A stretch of DNA of 64,000 nt from NCBI GenBank assembly GCA_003056145.1, contig LSNL01000002.1:1-64000 (forward strand). Reading direction: 5' to 3'. A program made the position numbers and the translations under genes. This DNA comes from Parcubacteria group bacterium M10-OD1-1 (GTDB lineage: Bacteria > Patescibacteria > Paceibacteria > Moranbacterales > UBA2206). Below the pieces are notes generated by a model. It was not told where the DNA came from. It did not search any database and worked only from the letters and a program-made list of their open reading frames with translations. Below are positions 32,968-41,406 of this stretch, one piece after another (the stretch's first letter is position 1; each line of letters begins with the position of its first letter).

Positions 32968-34551
32968 ATGAAAGAAGCTAATACTCAAACAAAATTTATT
33001 CCTAAAAGAAGATTATCTCTTTGGCGGGTTTTATTTGCTATTTTAATGCTGATTGGACTTGCCTATGGCACGACTCTCAGTTGGGATAGATGGCAACAAC
33101 AAAAAGAGGAGGCTAAGACATCTTCATCCAAGCCATGGTTTGCCGCGTATACGGATGTTACATCCACGCCGACATATAATTTTGAGCAACTAGGATCTAC
33201 TGCGACACCCGAGGTCATACTTTCTTTTATTGTTTCTTCTACATCTGACCCTTGTGTGCCTACATGGGGAACTCACGACACACTGGATCAAGCAGCAAAA
33301 AAGCTTGATCTTGATCGTCGGATTGCCAGGCTTGAGCAACAGGGAGGAAAAATAGCCGTGTCTTTTGGAGGCGCTTTGAATTCAGAACTATCTCTTAAAT
33401 GCACAGATTTTAACAAGCTGTTTAATGCCTATAACTCTGTTATAGAACGCTATGGCATAGATACTATAGACTTAGATCTTGAGAGTAAAAATTTAAGTGA
33501 TATTAAAGCAGTCAAGCGTCGTGCGGATGTTATTGCACAAGTACAGGAGCATTATCGTATTAAGGGTAAAAGTCTCGCCGTTTGGTTGACTCTACCAGTG
33601 TCCCCTCAGGGATTGACGCAAGAAGGTACAAATGCAGTAGCTCAAATGTTATCAAGCGGAGTTGATTTAGCCGGAGTGAATGTAATGACGATGGATTATG
33701 GCGCAAGTCTTCAAGGAGAGACAATGCTTGATGCATCTAAACAGGCGTTAATTGAAACTCATCGTCAATTAGGGATACTTTATCAACAAGCGGGGATTAA
33801 TTTAAATAGTAATTCGTTATGGAAGAAAATTGGAGCCACGCCGATGATTGGTCAAAATGATTTTTCAGATGAGATATTTACATTGAAGGATGCTAAGGCA
33901 TTTAATTCTTTCTCTTTGAGCCATAGTATTGGACGAATGTCTATGTGGTCAGCTAATCGGGATATTCCTTGTGGTGAAAATTATGTTAATATGAAAGTTG
34001 TTTCCGATTCGTGCAGTGGTGTAAAAACTCCTGCGTTTGGATTTGCTAAAGCCTTGAGTAATGGATTTAAGGGCAATCTTACTCAAAGTGCTGGTATTTT
34101 AACTATAGCAGATCCCAAAAGTAATTCTCCTATAATTGATGATCCAAAGAAAAGTCCATATCAAATTTGGCAAAGTACGGGAGCTTATCCGAAAGAGGTA
34201 AAGGTTGTTTGGCATGGGAATGTGTATGAGGCAAAATGGTGGACAAAAAATGATTTACCTGATAATCCAGTCTTACAAGCTTGGCAGACACCTTGGCAGT
34301 TAATTGGGCCGGTCTTACCTGGCGAAAAACCTATTAAGCAACCAACACTGCCAAAAGGAACATATTCAAATTGGTCAGGGAAAATTGTGTATAATGGTGG
34401 CGATCGTGTTTTATTTGAGGGTATTCCTTTTCAAGCAAAATGGTGGAATCAAGGAGAAAGTCCAGCTGCATCGTCCGCTAATCCAGACAGTTCACCTTGG
34501 CTTCCGCTTACACAGTCACAGATTTTAGATATTCTAAAAGGTTTGAAATAA
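32968..34551 (+). CDS. Membrane-anchored GH18 chitinase with two carbohydrate-binding modules
   Basis: The 527-residue protein has an N-terminal anchor helix (about 17-36) and a glycoside hydrolase 18 barrel (about 55-390). The catalytic signature DxxDxDxE is exact, DTIDLDLE at 165-172 with proton donor E172. The NVMTMDYG strand of the barrel is also present. Two C-terminal modules (about 394-445 and 466-520) show the CBM5/12 pattern YQIW...G....V.WHGNVYEAKWWT and NGGDRVLFEGIPFQAKWW. It should cut beta-1,4-N-acetylglucosamine chains outside the cell. It is in one unit with the GT2 synthase, as an editing or release hydrolase often is; attack on foreign chitin is the alternative. Confidence 0.92.
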   Translation: MKEANTQTKFIPKRRLSLWRVLFAILMLIGLAYGTTLSWDRWQQQKEEAKTSSSKPWFAAYTDVTSTPTYNFEQLGSTATPEVILSFIVSSTSDPCVPTWGTHDTLDQAAKKLDLDRRIARLEQQGGKIAVSFGGALNSELSLKCTDFNKLFNAYNSVIERYGIDTIDLDLESKNLSDIKAVKRRADVIAQVQEHYRIKGKSLAVWLTLPVSPQGLTQEGTNAVAQMLSSGVDLAGVNVMTMDYGASLQGETMLDASKQALIETHRQLGILYQQAGINLNSNSLWKKIGATPMIGQNDFSDEIFTLKDAKAFNSFSLSHSIGRMSMWSANRDIPCGENYVNMKVVSDSCSGVKTPAFGFAKALSNGFKGNLTQSAGILTIADPKSNSPIIDDPKKSPYQIWQSTGAYPKEVKVVWHGNVYEAKWWTKNDLPDNPVLQAWQTPWQLIGPVLPGEKPIKQPTLPKGTYSNWSGKIVYNGGDRVLFEGIPFQAKWWNQGESPAASSANPDSSPWLPLTQSQILDILKGLK

Positions 34552-34598
34552 AACTAAGGAATAAGGAGCAAAAAAATAATGAGGCTATGATAATTCCT

Positions 34599-34627
34599 TT
34601 GACAATTTCAAGAGTGTTTTTTATAAT
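34599..34627 (+). promoter_or_regulatory. Perfect consensus promoter
   Basis: TTGACA (34599-34604), 17-base spacer, TATAAT (34622-34627): an exact sigma-70 consensus. It gives the gene at 34758 a leader of about 124 bases, in which I see no clear structure. Confidence 0.85.
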
Positions 34628-34757
34628 AAGATTAAAGAGAAAAATAAAAATTCAAATTTATCCAATTAAATTTCTGCGCTTAAGCCGAATTGAATAAACT
34701 AAAAAAATATCTCATAAAGTTATAATGAAAAATAATAAATATAAAAAATAAAAAAAT

Positions 34758-35093
34758 ATGTTAGAATCAGCTTATGTAGCAATTTTAATTGCTGGTTTCG
34801 GTGGTGGAGCAGTTAGAGGTTTAGTTGGTTTTGTTAAGCATCAATATGCTTACAAAAATGTTCCGTTTAATTTAGCCTATTTTCTAGCGATGATGTCTAT
34901 CTCTGGTGTTATCGGACTTTTGACTGCAGTAGCCATCAAGGAATTAGGATTGTCGTTTTTTGGTCTGAATTATCTAACGCCGGCTTTGGCTTTTGTAGTC
35001 GGTTATGCCGGTGGTGACTTTTTGGAAAATGTTTACAAAATTATTATCAAGAAACCATCTTTATATTCTTTTCCTAAAGATTTAATAAAATAG
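34758..35093 (+). CDS. Small glycine-rich membrane protein
   Basis: A 111-residue protein with three hydrophobic segments (about 4-24, 38-62 and 70-88). The first has the small-residue run GFGGGAVRGLVGF and the last GYAGGDF, which suggests close helix packing, as in holin-like or channel-like proteins. I do not recognise a named family. It has a perfect consensus promoter upstream, so it is probably well expressed, and lies between two polysaccharide synthase units. Confidence 0.6.
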   Translation: MLESAYVAILIAGFGGGAVRGLVGFVKHQYAYKNVPFNLAYFLAMMSISGVIGLLTAVAIKELGLSFFGLNYLTPALAFVVGYAGGDFLENVYKIIIKKPSLYSFPKDLIK

Positions 35094-35186
35094 AGATAGG
35101 GTATATTTTCCGCTAAAATAGTCTAGCTAGATGTGGTGTAGTGGAATTTTTATTATAAAAATGAAGATTAAAAAATATACCTGTGC

Positions 35187-35215
35187 TTGACAAATTTAAT
35201 TAATTGTGCAATATT
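35187..35215 (+). promoter_or_regulatory. Promoter before the second GT2 synthase operon
   Basis: Perfect TTGACA (35187-35192), 17-base spacer, AATATT (35210-35215) as a poor -10. The hairpin at 35225-35256 lies right after the expected start, so it may be an attenuator or the terminator of the gene before. Confidence 0.45.
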
Positions 35216-35224
35216 TAGCAGAAA

Positions 35225-35256
35225 GTCTAAGTATGTCTCTTTAGACCGGTTTTTTA
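35225..35256 (+). terminator. Terminator or attenuator before the second GT2 synthase
   Basis: Short stem GTCTAA (35225-35230) with TTAGAC (35241-35246), then CGG and a run of T to 35256. It could end the transcript of the gene at 34758. Confidence 0.5.
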
Positions 35257-35282
35257 TTTTTAAATTTATAATAAACTTTTGA

Positions 35283-36875
35283 ATGAATAAAAAAATAAAG
35301 GAAAAAAGGATAGATTCCGCTATTATTATGGAAGATAATCGTTTAATTAGACCTAGTTTTTTAGAAAAGAAAAAAAAAGTAAAAGTGTCTAAAAAAACCA
35401 CTAACTTTATTGATAATTCGCAAGTTGGGATGGTTGGTAATGGAATTTACCACAAAGGAGTAAAATATATTACACATTCAGATCTTCATCATAAACACAG
35501 TGCTATCAAAACTTTTCACGCTCATCAGAAAGTAATTATTCTCGTGCTCCTTATTTTGGTCATAGGGGGGGGCATAGCTAATCTGCAAGAAACTTTAATT
35601 GTAATTATAGCGGGATTGTCAGTCCTTTATTTTTCGGATATCTTTTTTAATCTTTTTCTTATTATTAGAAGTTTTCAAAAATCGGAAGAGGTGCAAATTC
35701 GTCAAGCTGAAATTAAAAAACTTGACGATGCAAATCTTCCGGTCTACACAATCTTTTGTCCGCTTTATAAGGAATGGCAAGTTATTCCGCAATTCACGCG
35801 GGCAATATCCAAACTTGATTGGCCGAAAGACAAGTTGGATGTGCAATTACTTTTGGAAGAAAACGATCCTGAAACAATTAAGGAAGCAAGAAGAATGGAT
35901 TTGCCGAGTTATTTTCGTATTCTTATTGTTCCACATGGTCATCCGAAAACTAAGCCTAAAGCTTGCAATTATGGGCTATGCCATGCCAAAGGAGAATATG
36001 CGGTTATTTTTGATGCAGAGGATATTCCTGACCTAGATCAATTGAAAAAAGCTTACCTTGTTTTTAAAAAACAGAAGAATGAGAAAATAATTTGCGCTCA
36101 GGCTAAATTAAACTTTTATAACGCACGCCAAAATATTTTGACGCGTCTTTTTTCTGCCGAATATGCTTTATGGTTTGATTTAATTCTTACTGGTATGCAA
36201 TCAATCAAATCGCCAATTCCTCTTGGTGGCACTTCTAATCATTTCCGAACAAAAGATCTAAGGATGCTTAATGGTTGGGACCCTTTTAATGTAACGGAAG
36301 ATTGTGATTTGGGAATTAGGATAACAAAAATGGGATACCATACGACTATTTTCAATTCAAATACAATGGAAGAGGCAACAAGTAAGGTGGGCAATTGGAT
36401 GCGTCAACGGTCGCGTTGGATTAAGGGATATATGCAGACTTATTTGGTGCATATGCGTCATCCGCACGAGTTTTTGACGGATTTTAAAAATCCACACATC
36501 ATAACTTTTCAATTAGTAGTAGGCGGGAAAGTACTTTCAATGTTTATCAATCCTTTGATGTGGCTTATTACAATTTTATATTTTTCTATGCGTGCGACTA
36601 TAGGACCGCTTATTAAACCTCTTTTTCCTGATGTGATTTTATACATCGCAGTTTTTTCTTTGGTTTTCGGAAATTTTCTATATGTTTATTATTATATGAT
36701 TGGTTGTGCTAAAAGAGAGCAATGGGATTTGATAAAATATGTTTTTTTGGTGCCGGTATATTGGTTAATGATGAGTGTGGCTGCTTGGAAAGCGTTATGG
36801 CAACTGATTTTCAAACCGCATTATTGGGAAAAAACAGTGCATGGGTTTCATTTGGGTAAGGAAAAAAATATTTAA
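35283..36875 (+). CDS. GT2 polysaccharide synthase-like membrane glycosyltransferase
   Basis: A 530-residue GT2 enzyme. A basic N-terminal tail (1-75) leads to two helices (about 84-104 and 106-128), the GT-A domain (about 152-390) and three C-terminal helices (about 405-500). Motifs are LLLEENDPET (190-199), FDAED (243-247), VTED (337-340) and QRSRW (375-379), the last shared by processive synthases. The sequence WMRQRSRWIKGYMQT is typical of the CESA-like enzymes used for exopolysaccharides such as mixed-link glucans. The sugar is not known. It begins a tight operon: the next gene starts 1 base after its stop. Confidence 0.87.
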   Translation: MNKKIKEKRIDSAIIMEDNRLIRPSFLEKKKKVKVSKKTTNFIDNSQVGMVGNGIYHKGVKYITHSDLHHKHSAIKTFHAHQKVIILVLLILVIGGGIANLQETLIVIIAGLSVLYFSDIFFNLFLIIRSFQKSEEVQIRQAEIKKLDDANLPVYTIFCPLYKEWQVIPQFTRAISKLDWPKDKLDVQLLLEENDPETIKEARRMDLPSYFRILIVPHGHPKTKPKACNYGLCHAKGEYAVIFDAEDIPDLDQLKKAYLVFKKQKNEKIICAQAKLNFYNARQNILTRLFSAEYALWFDLILTGMQSIKSPIPLGGTSNHFRTKDLRMLNGWDPFNVTEDCDLGIRITKMGYHTTIFNSNTMEEATSKVGNWMRQRSRWIKGYMQTYLVHMRHPHEFLTDFKNPHIITFQLVVGGKVLSMFINPLMWLITILYFSMRATIGPLIKPLFPDVILYIAVFSLVFGNFLYVYYYMIGCAKREQWDLIKYVFLVPVYWLMMSVAAWKALWQLIFKPHYWEKTVHGFHLGKEKNI

Positions 36876-36876
36876 T

Positions 36877-38433
36877 ATGATGGATAAAATAAAACAATTT
36901 TTTTCCGACCATGATATCCTTATTTTGACATTGGTGGCGTCTGCTTTTAGTATTGGTAGTTTTTTATATTATTATCATGCTGGACTTATTACGGCATATG
37001 GAGATTCACGTGGGCATCTTGATATTGCCCGCCGTGTTGTGGATTCTCTTACCCCTGGAGTGGCGCAATTAGGCGGATATTGGTTACCATTGCTTCATAT
37101 TCTGATGCTTCCAACTATTTGGAATAATTTTATGTGGCAATCAGGGCTTTCGGGGTCTATTCCAAGTATGGTTGCATTTGTTTTAACGGTTGTGTTTATG
37201 TACAAATTAGTTTTTTATATTGCTAAAGATAAGTTTTCAGCAGTTATCGCAGCATCTGTTATCATGTTAAATGCGAATCTGCTTTATATGCAAGTTGTGC
37301 CGATGACAGAATCATTATTTGTTTGCACTATTACTATATTCATGTATTTTTTCTATAAATGGTTTCAGGAAAAAAACATTTCCGATCTTATTTTGGCGGC
37401 GTTTTTTTTGATTCTATCTTCTTTAAATAGGTATGAAGGATGGGGATTAGTTATTGCGAGTAGTGTTTTGTTGGTTTTATATTGGGCGCAAAACAAATTT
37501 AGCAAAAAAATAGAAGGGGTGATAATAATGTTTTCTACTTTATCATTCCTTGGAATTTTTATGTGGCTTTTGTGGGGTGCTGTTATCTTTCATGATCCTT
37601 TGGAATTTATGCATAATGCTTTGAGCGCAGGCAATCAAACATCTATAGTGGACGCCAATTGGACAGGAGTAAACAATATTGGAAAAGCAACTATGGTGAA
37701 TGTTTATGCGATTATTCATACTTCTGGAGGCTTATTGCTTGGGTTGTGCGTTCTAGGCTTCATTATCTTTTTTATTCGGAAAAAGAAGCATTTTTTAAAA
37801 AGTGAAAATCTTATATTGCTTTTACTTATTGTGCCAATGCTATTCGATATTCTAACCGTGTATACTGGAAAAGTGCCAATTGAAGTGCCAGAGTTATCTA
37901 AGATTTCTTTCCCTGGAAATTATTTTAATATACGCTACGCACTTTATAGTCTTCCTTTTATTGCAATTTTTTCCTCTATAATAAGTAAAAAAAGAATTGT
38001 ACAAGTTGTTATTTTTTCGTTTATTCTAATTAATTATTCGTTACTGGGCTTTTGTAAAAATAGCAACATTGTTGTATTAACGGGTGCTGGTATTTCTCTT
38101 AAAGATGGGAGAGAGCAGGCATATGAAGGAGCTGTTGATTGGTTTAAGCATAATTATGATGGTGGGTTGGTTCTGGCGAGTACTGGAAGTAACGATGGTC
38201 TTATGCTGGAAACAGGGATTGATCAGAAATTTTTTATTACCGAAGGTACTTATAAATATTGGGACGAATCGTTAAAAGATCCTTCGGAATATGCGACATG
38301 GGTTATTTTTTCTAATAATAATCCTAGGGATGCTGTCAATAAAAATGTTAACAAGAAAACTTTATTTGAAAACTTCGAAATAGTAGAGAAGTATAATAAT
38401 TTATTGATTATGAAAAAAATAGGAACGAATTGA
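36877..38433 (+). CDS. GT-C-like membrane glycosyltransferase (paralogue of 43056)
   Basis: A 518-residue protein with about eleven membrane helices. The first outer loop carries AYGDSRGHLDIARRVVDSL; an acidic residue in this loop (D/E, here the D of GDSR) is the usual metal/donor site of GT-C enzymes that use polyprenyl-phosphate sugars. I chose ATG 36877, just after the previous stop, because an upstream start would overlap the GT2 gene. It is clearly related to the protein at 43056, sharing RRVVDSLTPG, the WNNFMW...SGLSGS block and the TKYWxES/EYATWV region near the C-terminus. The polyprenyl-sugar GT2 at 38462 may supply its donor (inference). Confidence 0.75.
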   Translation: MMDKIKQFFSDHDILILTLVASAFSIGSFLYYYHAGLITAYGDSRGHLDIARRVVDSLTPGVAQLGGYWLPLLHILMLPTIWNNFMWQSGLSGSIPSMVAFVLTVVFMYKLVFYIAKDKFSAVIAASVIMLNANLLYMQVVPMTESLFVCTITIFMYFFYKWFQEKNISDLILAAFFLILSSLNRYEGWGLVIASSVLLVLYWAQNKFSKKIEGVIIMFSTLSFLGIFMWLLWGAVIFHDPLEFMHNALSAGNQTSIVDANWTGVNNIGKATMVNVYAIIHTSGGLLLGLCVLGFIIFFIRKKKHFLKSENLILLLLIVPMLFDILTVYTGKVPIEVPELSKISFPGNYFNIRYALYSLPFIAIFSSIISKKRIVQVVIFSFILINYSLLGFCKNSNIVVLTGAGISLKDGREQAYEGAVDWFKHNYDGGLVLASTGSNDGLMLETGIDQKFFITEGTYKYWDESLKDPSEYATWVIFSNNNPRDAVNKNVNKKTLFENFEIVEKYNNLLIMKKIGTN

Positions 38434-38461
38434 GATATTAATAAGGTAACAATTTTATATT

Positions 38462-39412
38462 ATGAATGAAAACAATAAAAGTATATCAATAATTATTCCA
38501 GTCTATAACGAAGCGGAAAGCCTGAAAACTCTTTGCGATGAAATTGTTTCGGCATTTTCTTCGTTGTTGAATGAATACGAGATTATTTTTATCAATGATG
38601 GAAGCTCGGATGACAGTCAAGAAATTCTTGAAGAAATTGCCAAGCAACGCAATGATAAAAATATTCGCGTCGTTGAGTTAAAAAAAAATTCCGGCAAGGC
38701 AACTGCGCTTGATTTGGGATTTTCATTGGCAAGGAGAGATGTTATAATAACAATGGACGCGGATCTGCAGGATGATCCAAAAGAAATATTTAGATTTATT
38801 GAAAAAATTAATGAGGGATATGATATTGTTTCCGGATGGAAAAACAATAGAAAAGATTCTTTCATAAAAAATAAAACCTCAAAGATTTACAATTTCTGTA
38901 CTTCTTTTTTAAGTGGTCTTTGGTTGCATGATCATAATTGCGGATTTAAAGCGTACAAAAGTGAAGCCGTAAAAGACATAGAACTTTACGGACAATTACA
39001 TCGGTATATTCCTGTGTTGGCACGGGCTAATGGTTATGGAAAAATTACAGAGATTAAAGTACACCATAGAAAAAGAATTTTTGGAACGACAAAATACGGT
39101 CCCAAAAGGTTTCTGCACGGTTTTTTGGATTTGTTGACAGTGTTTTTTATTACAAAATATAAGACAAGTCCGCTACATTTTTTTGGTTCAATTAGCATGA
39201 TTTTTTTTGGGTCTGGCTTTACAATTGGAATTTATCTTACTTATTTGCGTGTTTTTGAAAATGCTAAAATAGGAGATCGTCCATTGTTGTTTTTAGCTGT
39301 TCTTTTGATAGTTGTTGGAGTGCAAATTGGGACAATTGGTTTGATAAGCGAACAAATAACGCATACTACTAAAAAAGTGCCAAGAGATTCTATAATTAAA
39401 AAAATAATATGA
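38462..39412 (+). CDS. Polyprenyl-phosphate glycosyltransferase (DPM1/ArnC-like GT2)
   Basis: A 316-residue GT2 enzyme like dolichol-phosphate mannose synthase and ArnC, which load a sugar from a nucleotide donor onto polyprenyl phosphate. Seen motifs are SIIIPVYNEAESL, FINDGSSDDS, the metal site ITMDADLQDDP, and a basic stretch KRIFGTTKYGPKRF near the membrane. Two C-terminal helices (about 235-258 and 268-295) anchor it. It is in an operon with a GT-C-like enzyme before and a methyltransferase after, whose start overlaps its stop by 4 bases. Confidence 0.92.
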   Translation: MNENNKSISIIIPVYNEAESLKTLCDEIVSAFSSLLNEYEIIFINDGSSDDSQEILEEIAKQRNDKNIRVVELKKNSGKATALDLGFSLARRDVIITMDADLQDDPKEIFRFIEKINEGYDIVSGWKNNRKDSFIKNKTSKIYNFCTSFLSGLWLHDHNCGFKAYKSEAVKDIELYGQLHRYIPVLARANGYGKITEIKVHHRKRIFGTTKYGPKRFLHGFLDLLTVFFITKYKTSPLHFFGSISMIFFGSGFTIGIYLTYLRVFENAKIGDRPLLFLAVLLIVVGVQIGTIGLISEQITHTTKKVPRDSIIKKII

Positions 39413-40008
39413 ACAATGCAACTGACAATTTTAAAAAACATACAAGCAAGAATTTTCTTCAGAGATGGCTGATTAATAATTTTTACGATGTATTGATATC
39501 AATCGTAACCAAGTTAAATTCAGAGAGTATCTTGGATGTTGGCTGTGGCGAGGGTTTTACCTTGTCGTTACTGGCGAAAAAAAATGTTGACAAAACTCTT
39601 GAAGGAATAGATAGTTCTGTTGTTGCAATAAACATTGGGAAAACCCTTTTTCCTAAAATTTCCCTGAAAACGGGGGATATTTATAATTTGCCATATGAAC
39701 ATGATTCTTTTGAGCTGGTGATATGTTCGGAAGTTCTCGAGCACCTCGAAGACCCGGGTCGAGCGTTACAAGAATTAAAAAGGGTGTCGAAAAAATATTG
39801 TTTATTTTCTGTTCCCAATGAGCCAATATTTAGACTTGCGAACTTTTTCAGAGGAAAAAATATCTCAAGATGGGGTAATGACATAGAACACATTAACCAT
39901 TGGAGTATCCATGAATTCTCTGATTTTATTGGGGGAAAATTGAAAATTTTAGAAAAGAGATTACCGTTTCCTTGGATTATGGTTTTGGCGAAAAAAAATA
40001 ATTTATAG
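39409..40008 (+). CDS. SAM-dependent methyltransferase
   Basis: A 199-residue class I methyltransferase. Motif I is SILDVGCGEGFTLSLL (about 40-55), followed by the acidic strand LEGIDSS and the post-motif stretch FELVICSEVLEHLEDP. This profile fits small-molecule or glycan methyltransferases of the Methyltransf_11 type. The start overlaps the stop of the previous gene (ATGA), so the two are translationally coupled, and the substrate is probably a lipid-linked sugar or a related envelope compound (inference). Confidence 0.9.
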   Translation: MNNATDNFKKHTSKNFLQRWLINNFYDVLISIVTKLNSESILDVGCGEGFTLSLLAKKNVDKTLEGIDSSVVAINIGKTLFPKISLKTGDIYNLPYEHDSFELVICSEVLEHLEDPGRALQELKRVSKKYCLFSVPNEPIFRLANFFRGKNISRWGNDIEHINHWSIHEFSDFIGGKLKILEKRLPFPWIMVLAKKNNL

Positions 40009-40017
40009 AATTAACAT

Positions 40018-40317
40018 ATGTCGGTTATTATTAAAATTATTTCCTATTTCAAGGATCCTTGGACGATATTCGGTCTTTTTGCTCAGTTTATATTTTTTTT
40101 ACGCTTCATCTTGCAATGGTATCTGTCAGAGAAGCATAAAAAAATTGTAATTCCTAAACTTTTTTGGCATTTGAGCATACTTGGATCAATATTAATTCTG
40201 ATTTATTCGATACACAGAAATGATCCAGTTTTTATCACAGCTGGATTTCTTCAAATAATTATTTTTTCAAGGAGTCTGGTTATTTATAAAAAGAATGAAA
40301 AATTAGACAAAAAATAA
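40018..40317 (+). CDS. LAB_N-type small membrane protein
   Basis: A 99-residue protein with three membrane helices that matches the N-terminal domain of lipid-A-disaccharide synthase (LAB_N): DPWTIFGLFAQFIFFLRFIL, QWYLSEKHKK, PKLFWHLSILGSILILIY and DPVFITAGF. It is not LpxB itself, because the glycosyltransferase part is missing. Free-standing LAB_N proteins commonly accompany polyprenyl-phosphate GT2 and GT-C genes and may help with lipid-linked sugar handling. It is the last gene of the 35283-40317 operon, before a strong terminator. Confidence 0.9.
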   Translation: MSVIIKIISYFKDPWTIFGLFAQFIFFLRFILQWYLSEKHKKIVIPKLFWHLSILGSILILIYSIHRNDPVFITAGFLQIIIFSRSLVIYKKNEKLDKK

Positions 40318-40341
40318 TTCTTATTCAAAATTTAAAATCCT

Positions 40342-40374
40342 CATCTACAGAGTTAACTCTGTAGATGGTTTTTT
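40342..40374 (+). terminator. Terminator of the 35283-40317 operon
   Basis: Perfect 26-base palindrome made of CATCTACAGAGTT (40342-40354) and its complement (40355-40367), then G and six T. Confidence 0.9.
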
Positions 40375-40416
40375 GAGTGGGATAGAGAAGTTAATAATAT
40401 TTTACAAAAGAGTTCG

Positions 40417-40445
40417 TTGATAATTATGGAAAAGTATGCTATAAT
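40417..40445 (+). promoter_or_regulatory. Near-perfect promoter
   Basis: TTGATA (40417-40422), 17-base spacer, TATAAT (40440-40445) preceded by TATGC. Confidence 0.85.
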
Positions 40446-40540
40446 TCCAAATAATAAGAAACAAGAATCGAAAAATCATAATTCGAAAACAAAAATAAAT
40501 TTTGCTGAACAGCCGTTTGGCTTAAAAAATAATATTTTAA

Positions 40541-40560
40541 AACTAAACTAAACTAAACTA
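40541..40560. repeat. AACTA tandem repeat, four units
   Basis: Four exact copies of the 5-base unit AACTA. Length variation by slippage is possible. Confidence 0.9.
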
Positions 40561-40593
40561 AAACCAATAATTTAAAATCAATTATTCTATTTG

Positions 40594-40654
40594 AGAGACA
40601 AAGAAGTTGTTCGGTAAATTAATTTACTGCATAATTTTTTTGTCTCTTTTGTTT
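40594..40654 (+). terminator. Nested hairpin with T-rich tail
   Basis: Outer 9-bp stem AGAGACAAA (40594-40602) with TTTGTCTCT (40639-40647), an inner perfect palindrome GTAAATTAATTTAC (40614-40627), then TTTGTTTTG. It may be a terminator. Confidence 0.45.
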
Positions 40655-40728
40655 TGATAAATAAAATTGAAATATTCAATTTATTAATAAATAATGCCAG
40701 ATAGAAAGGCTGGTAAAAATATACAAAT

Positions 40729-40821
40729 ATGAAAAACTGCACAAAGAAGCCAAAATGCAAATCATCAGCTAAGAAAAAAACTGTCAGTGTTAAGGCGTAT
40801 AAAAGAAGAAAAAAATGTTAG
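40729..40821 (+). CDS. Possible 30-residue basic cysteine protein
   Basis: ATG 40729 to TAG 40819 encodes 30 residues with 15 lysine/arginine and three cysteines (NCTKKPKC at the start, KRRKKC at the end). The composition could be a small nucleic-acid-binding or secreted peptide, or chance in an A-rich region. There is no Shine-Dalgarno sequence. It lies just before the lipoprotein gene. Confidence 0.3.
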   Translation: MKNCTKKPKCKSSAKKKTVSVKAYKRRKKC

Positions 40822-40917
40822 GGTTATAAAAATTATTAGCTATGAAAAATTGTCGTAATTTCTAAGGTTATATTAATTCAATTTATTAATCGAAAACGAT
40901 TGCTAGAAAAAAATAAT

Positions 40918-41406
40918 GTGAATAAAATAGCAAAGAAAAATATATATTTTGTATTAATATTTATTGCGACAGTTTTTTTATTTTCAGGTTGTGATAGTGA
41001 TATAGGAAATGTTCAGCCAGCAACAAATATTCAAAAAACAACTCAAGTTCAGGGGGTAGCGACAGAAAATAAAAAAGATATTCAACCAGTTGCAAATATT
41101 AATGAAAAAAATCAAGTACAACAAGAAAAGATAGTAAATAATAATGACAATGTTAAGTTAGAAAAACAAAAGAGTCTAAAATTAAAAGAGAAGAAAACCT
41201 ATAAGACAAAAGAAAGAGCAGTTTCAGCTGTTAAACCAAAAACTTGTGGAGATGATTATTATGTGAATGTTAGTGGCAATTGTGTTCATCGTCCAAGTAG
41301 TAATCCTTCAGGAGCTTCAGCTAAATGTAGAGATGGATCGTATAGTTATAGTCAACATAGAAGAGGAACTTGTTCCGGTCATGGAGGTGTAGCTCAATGG
41401 CTTTAA
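40918..41406 (+). CDS. Lipoprotein with C-terminal DUF3761 domain
   Basis: A secreted lipoprotein of about 162 residues. A signal peptide ends in the lipobox LFSGC, so the mature protein is probably lipid-linked at that cysteine. A long low-complexity lysine, glutamine and asparagine linker follows, then a compact C-terminal domain with CGDDYYVNVSGNCVHRP and CRDGSYSYSQHRRGTCSGHGG, which matches the DUF3761 pattern with four cysteines and several histidines (two disulphides are possible). I prefer the GTG at 40918, which gives a short, positive n-region; an in-frame TTG at 40900 is the alternative. The domain's role is unknown. Confidence 0.8.
   Translation: MNKIAKKNIYFVLIFIATVFLFSGCDSDIGNVQPATNIQKTTQVQGVATENKKDIQPVANINEKNQVQQEKIVNNNDNVKLEKQKSLKLKEKKTYKTKERAVSAVKPKTCGDDYYVNVSGNCVHRPSSNPSGASAKCRDGSYSYSQHRRGTCSGHGGVAQWL

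Larger units (their letters stand above)
40452..40654 (+). ncRNA. Candidate small RNA, about 200 bases
   Basis: Bounded by the promoter at 40417-40445 and the hairpin plus T-rich tail at 40594-40654. It holds a small AGCC/GGCT hairpin and the AACTA repeat, and no start codon with a plausible reading frame inside the transcript. It might instead be a long leader for the small ORF at 40729. No known RNA family is recognised. Confidence 0.3.
40375..40728. other. Noncoding gap with promoter, short tandem repeat and hairpin
   Basis: No convincing gene. It contains a near-perfect promoter (40417-40445), a four-unit AACTA repeat (40541-40560) and a nested hairpin with T-rich tail (40594-40654), each listed separately. 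Confidence 0.5.

Noticed and set aside
40426..40551. 41-codon frame MEKYAIIPNNKK... after the near-perfect promoter
   Set aside because: Its start lies between the -35 and -10 boxes, upstream of the expected transcript start, so it would not be on that RNA.
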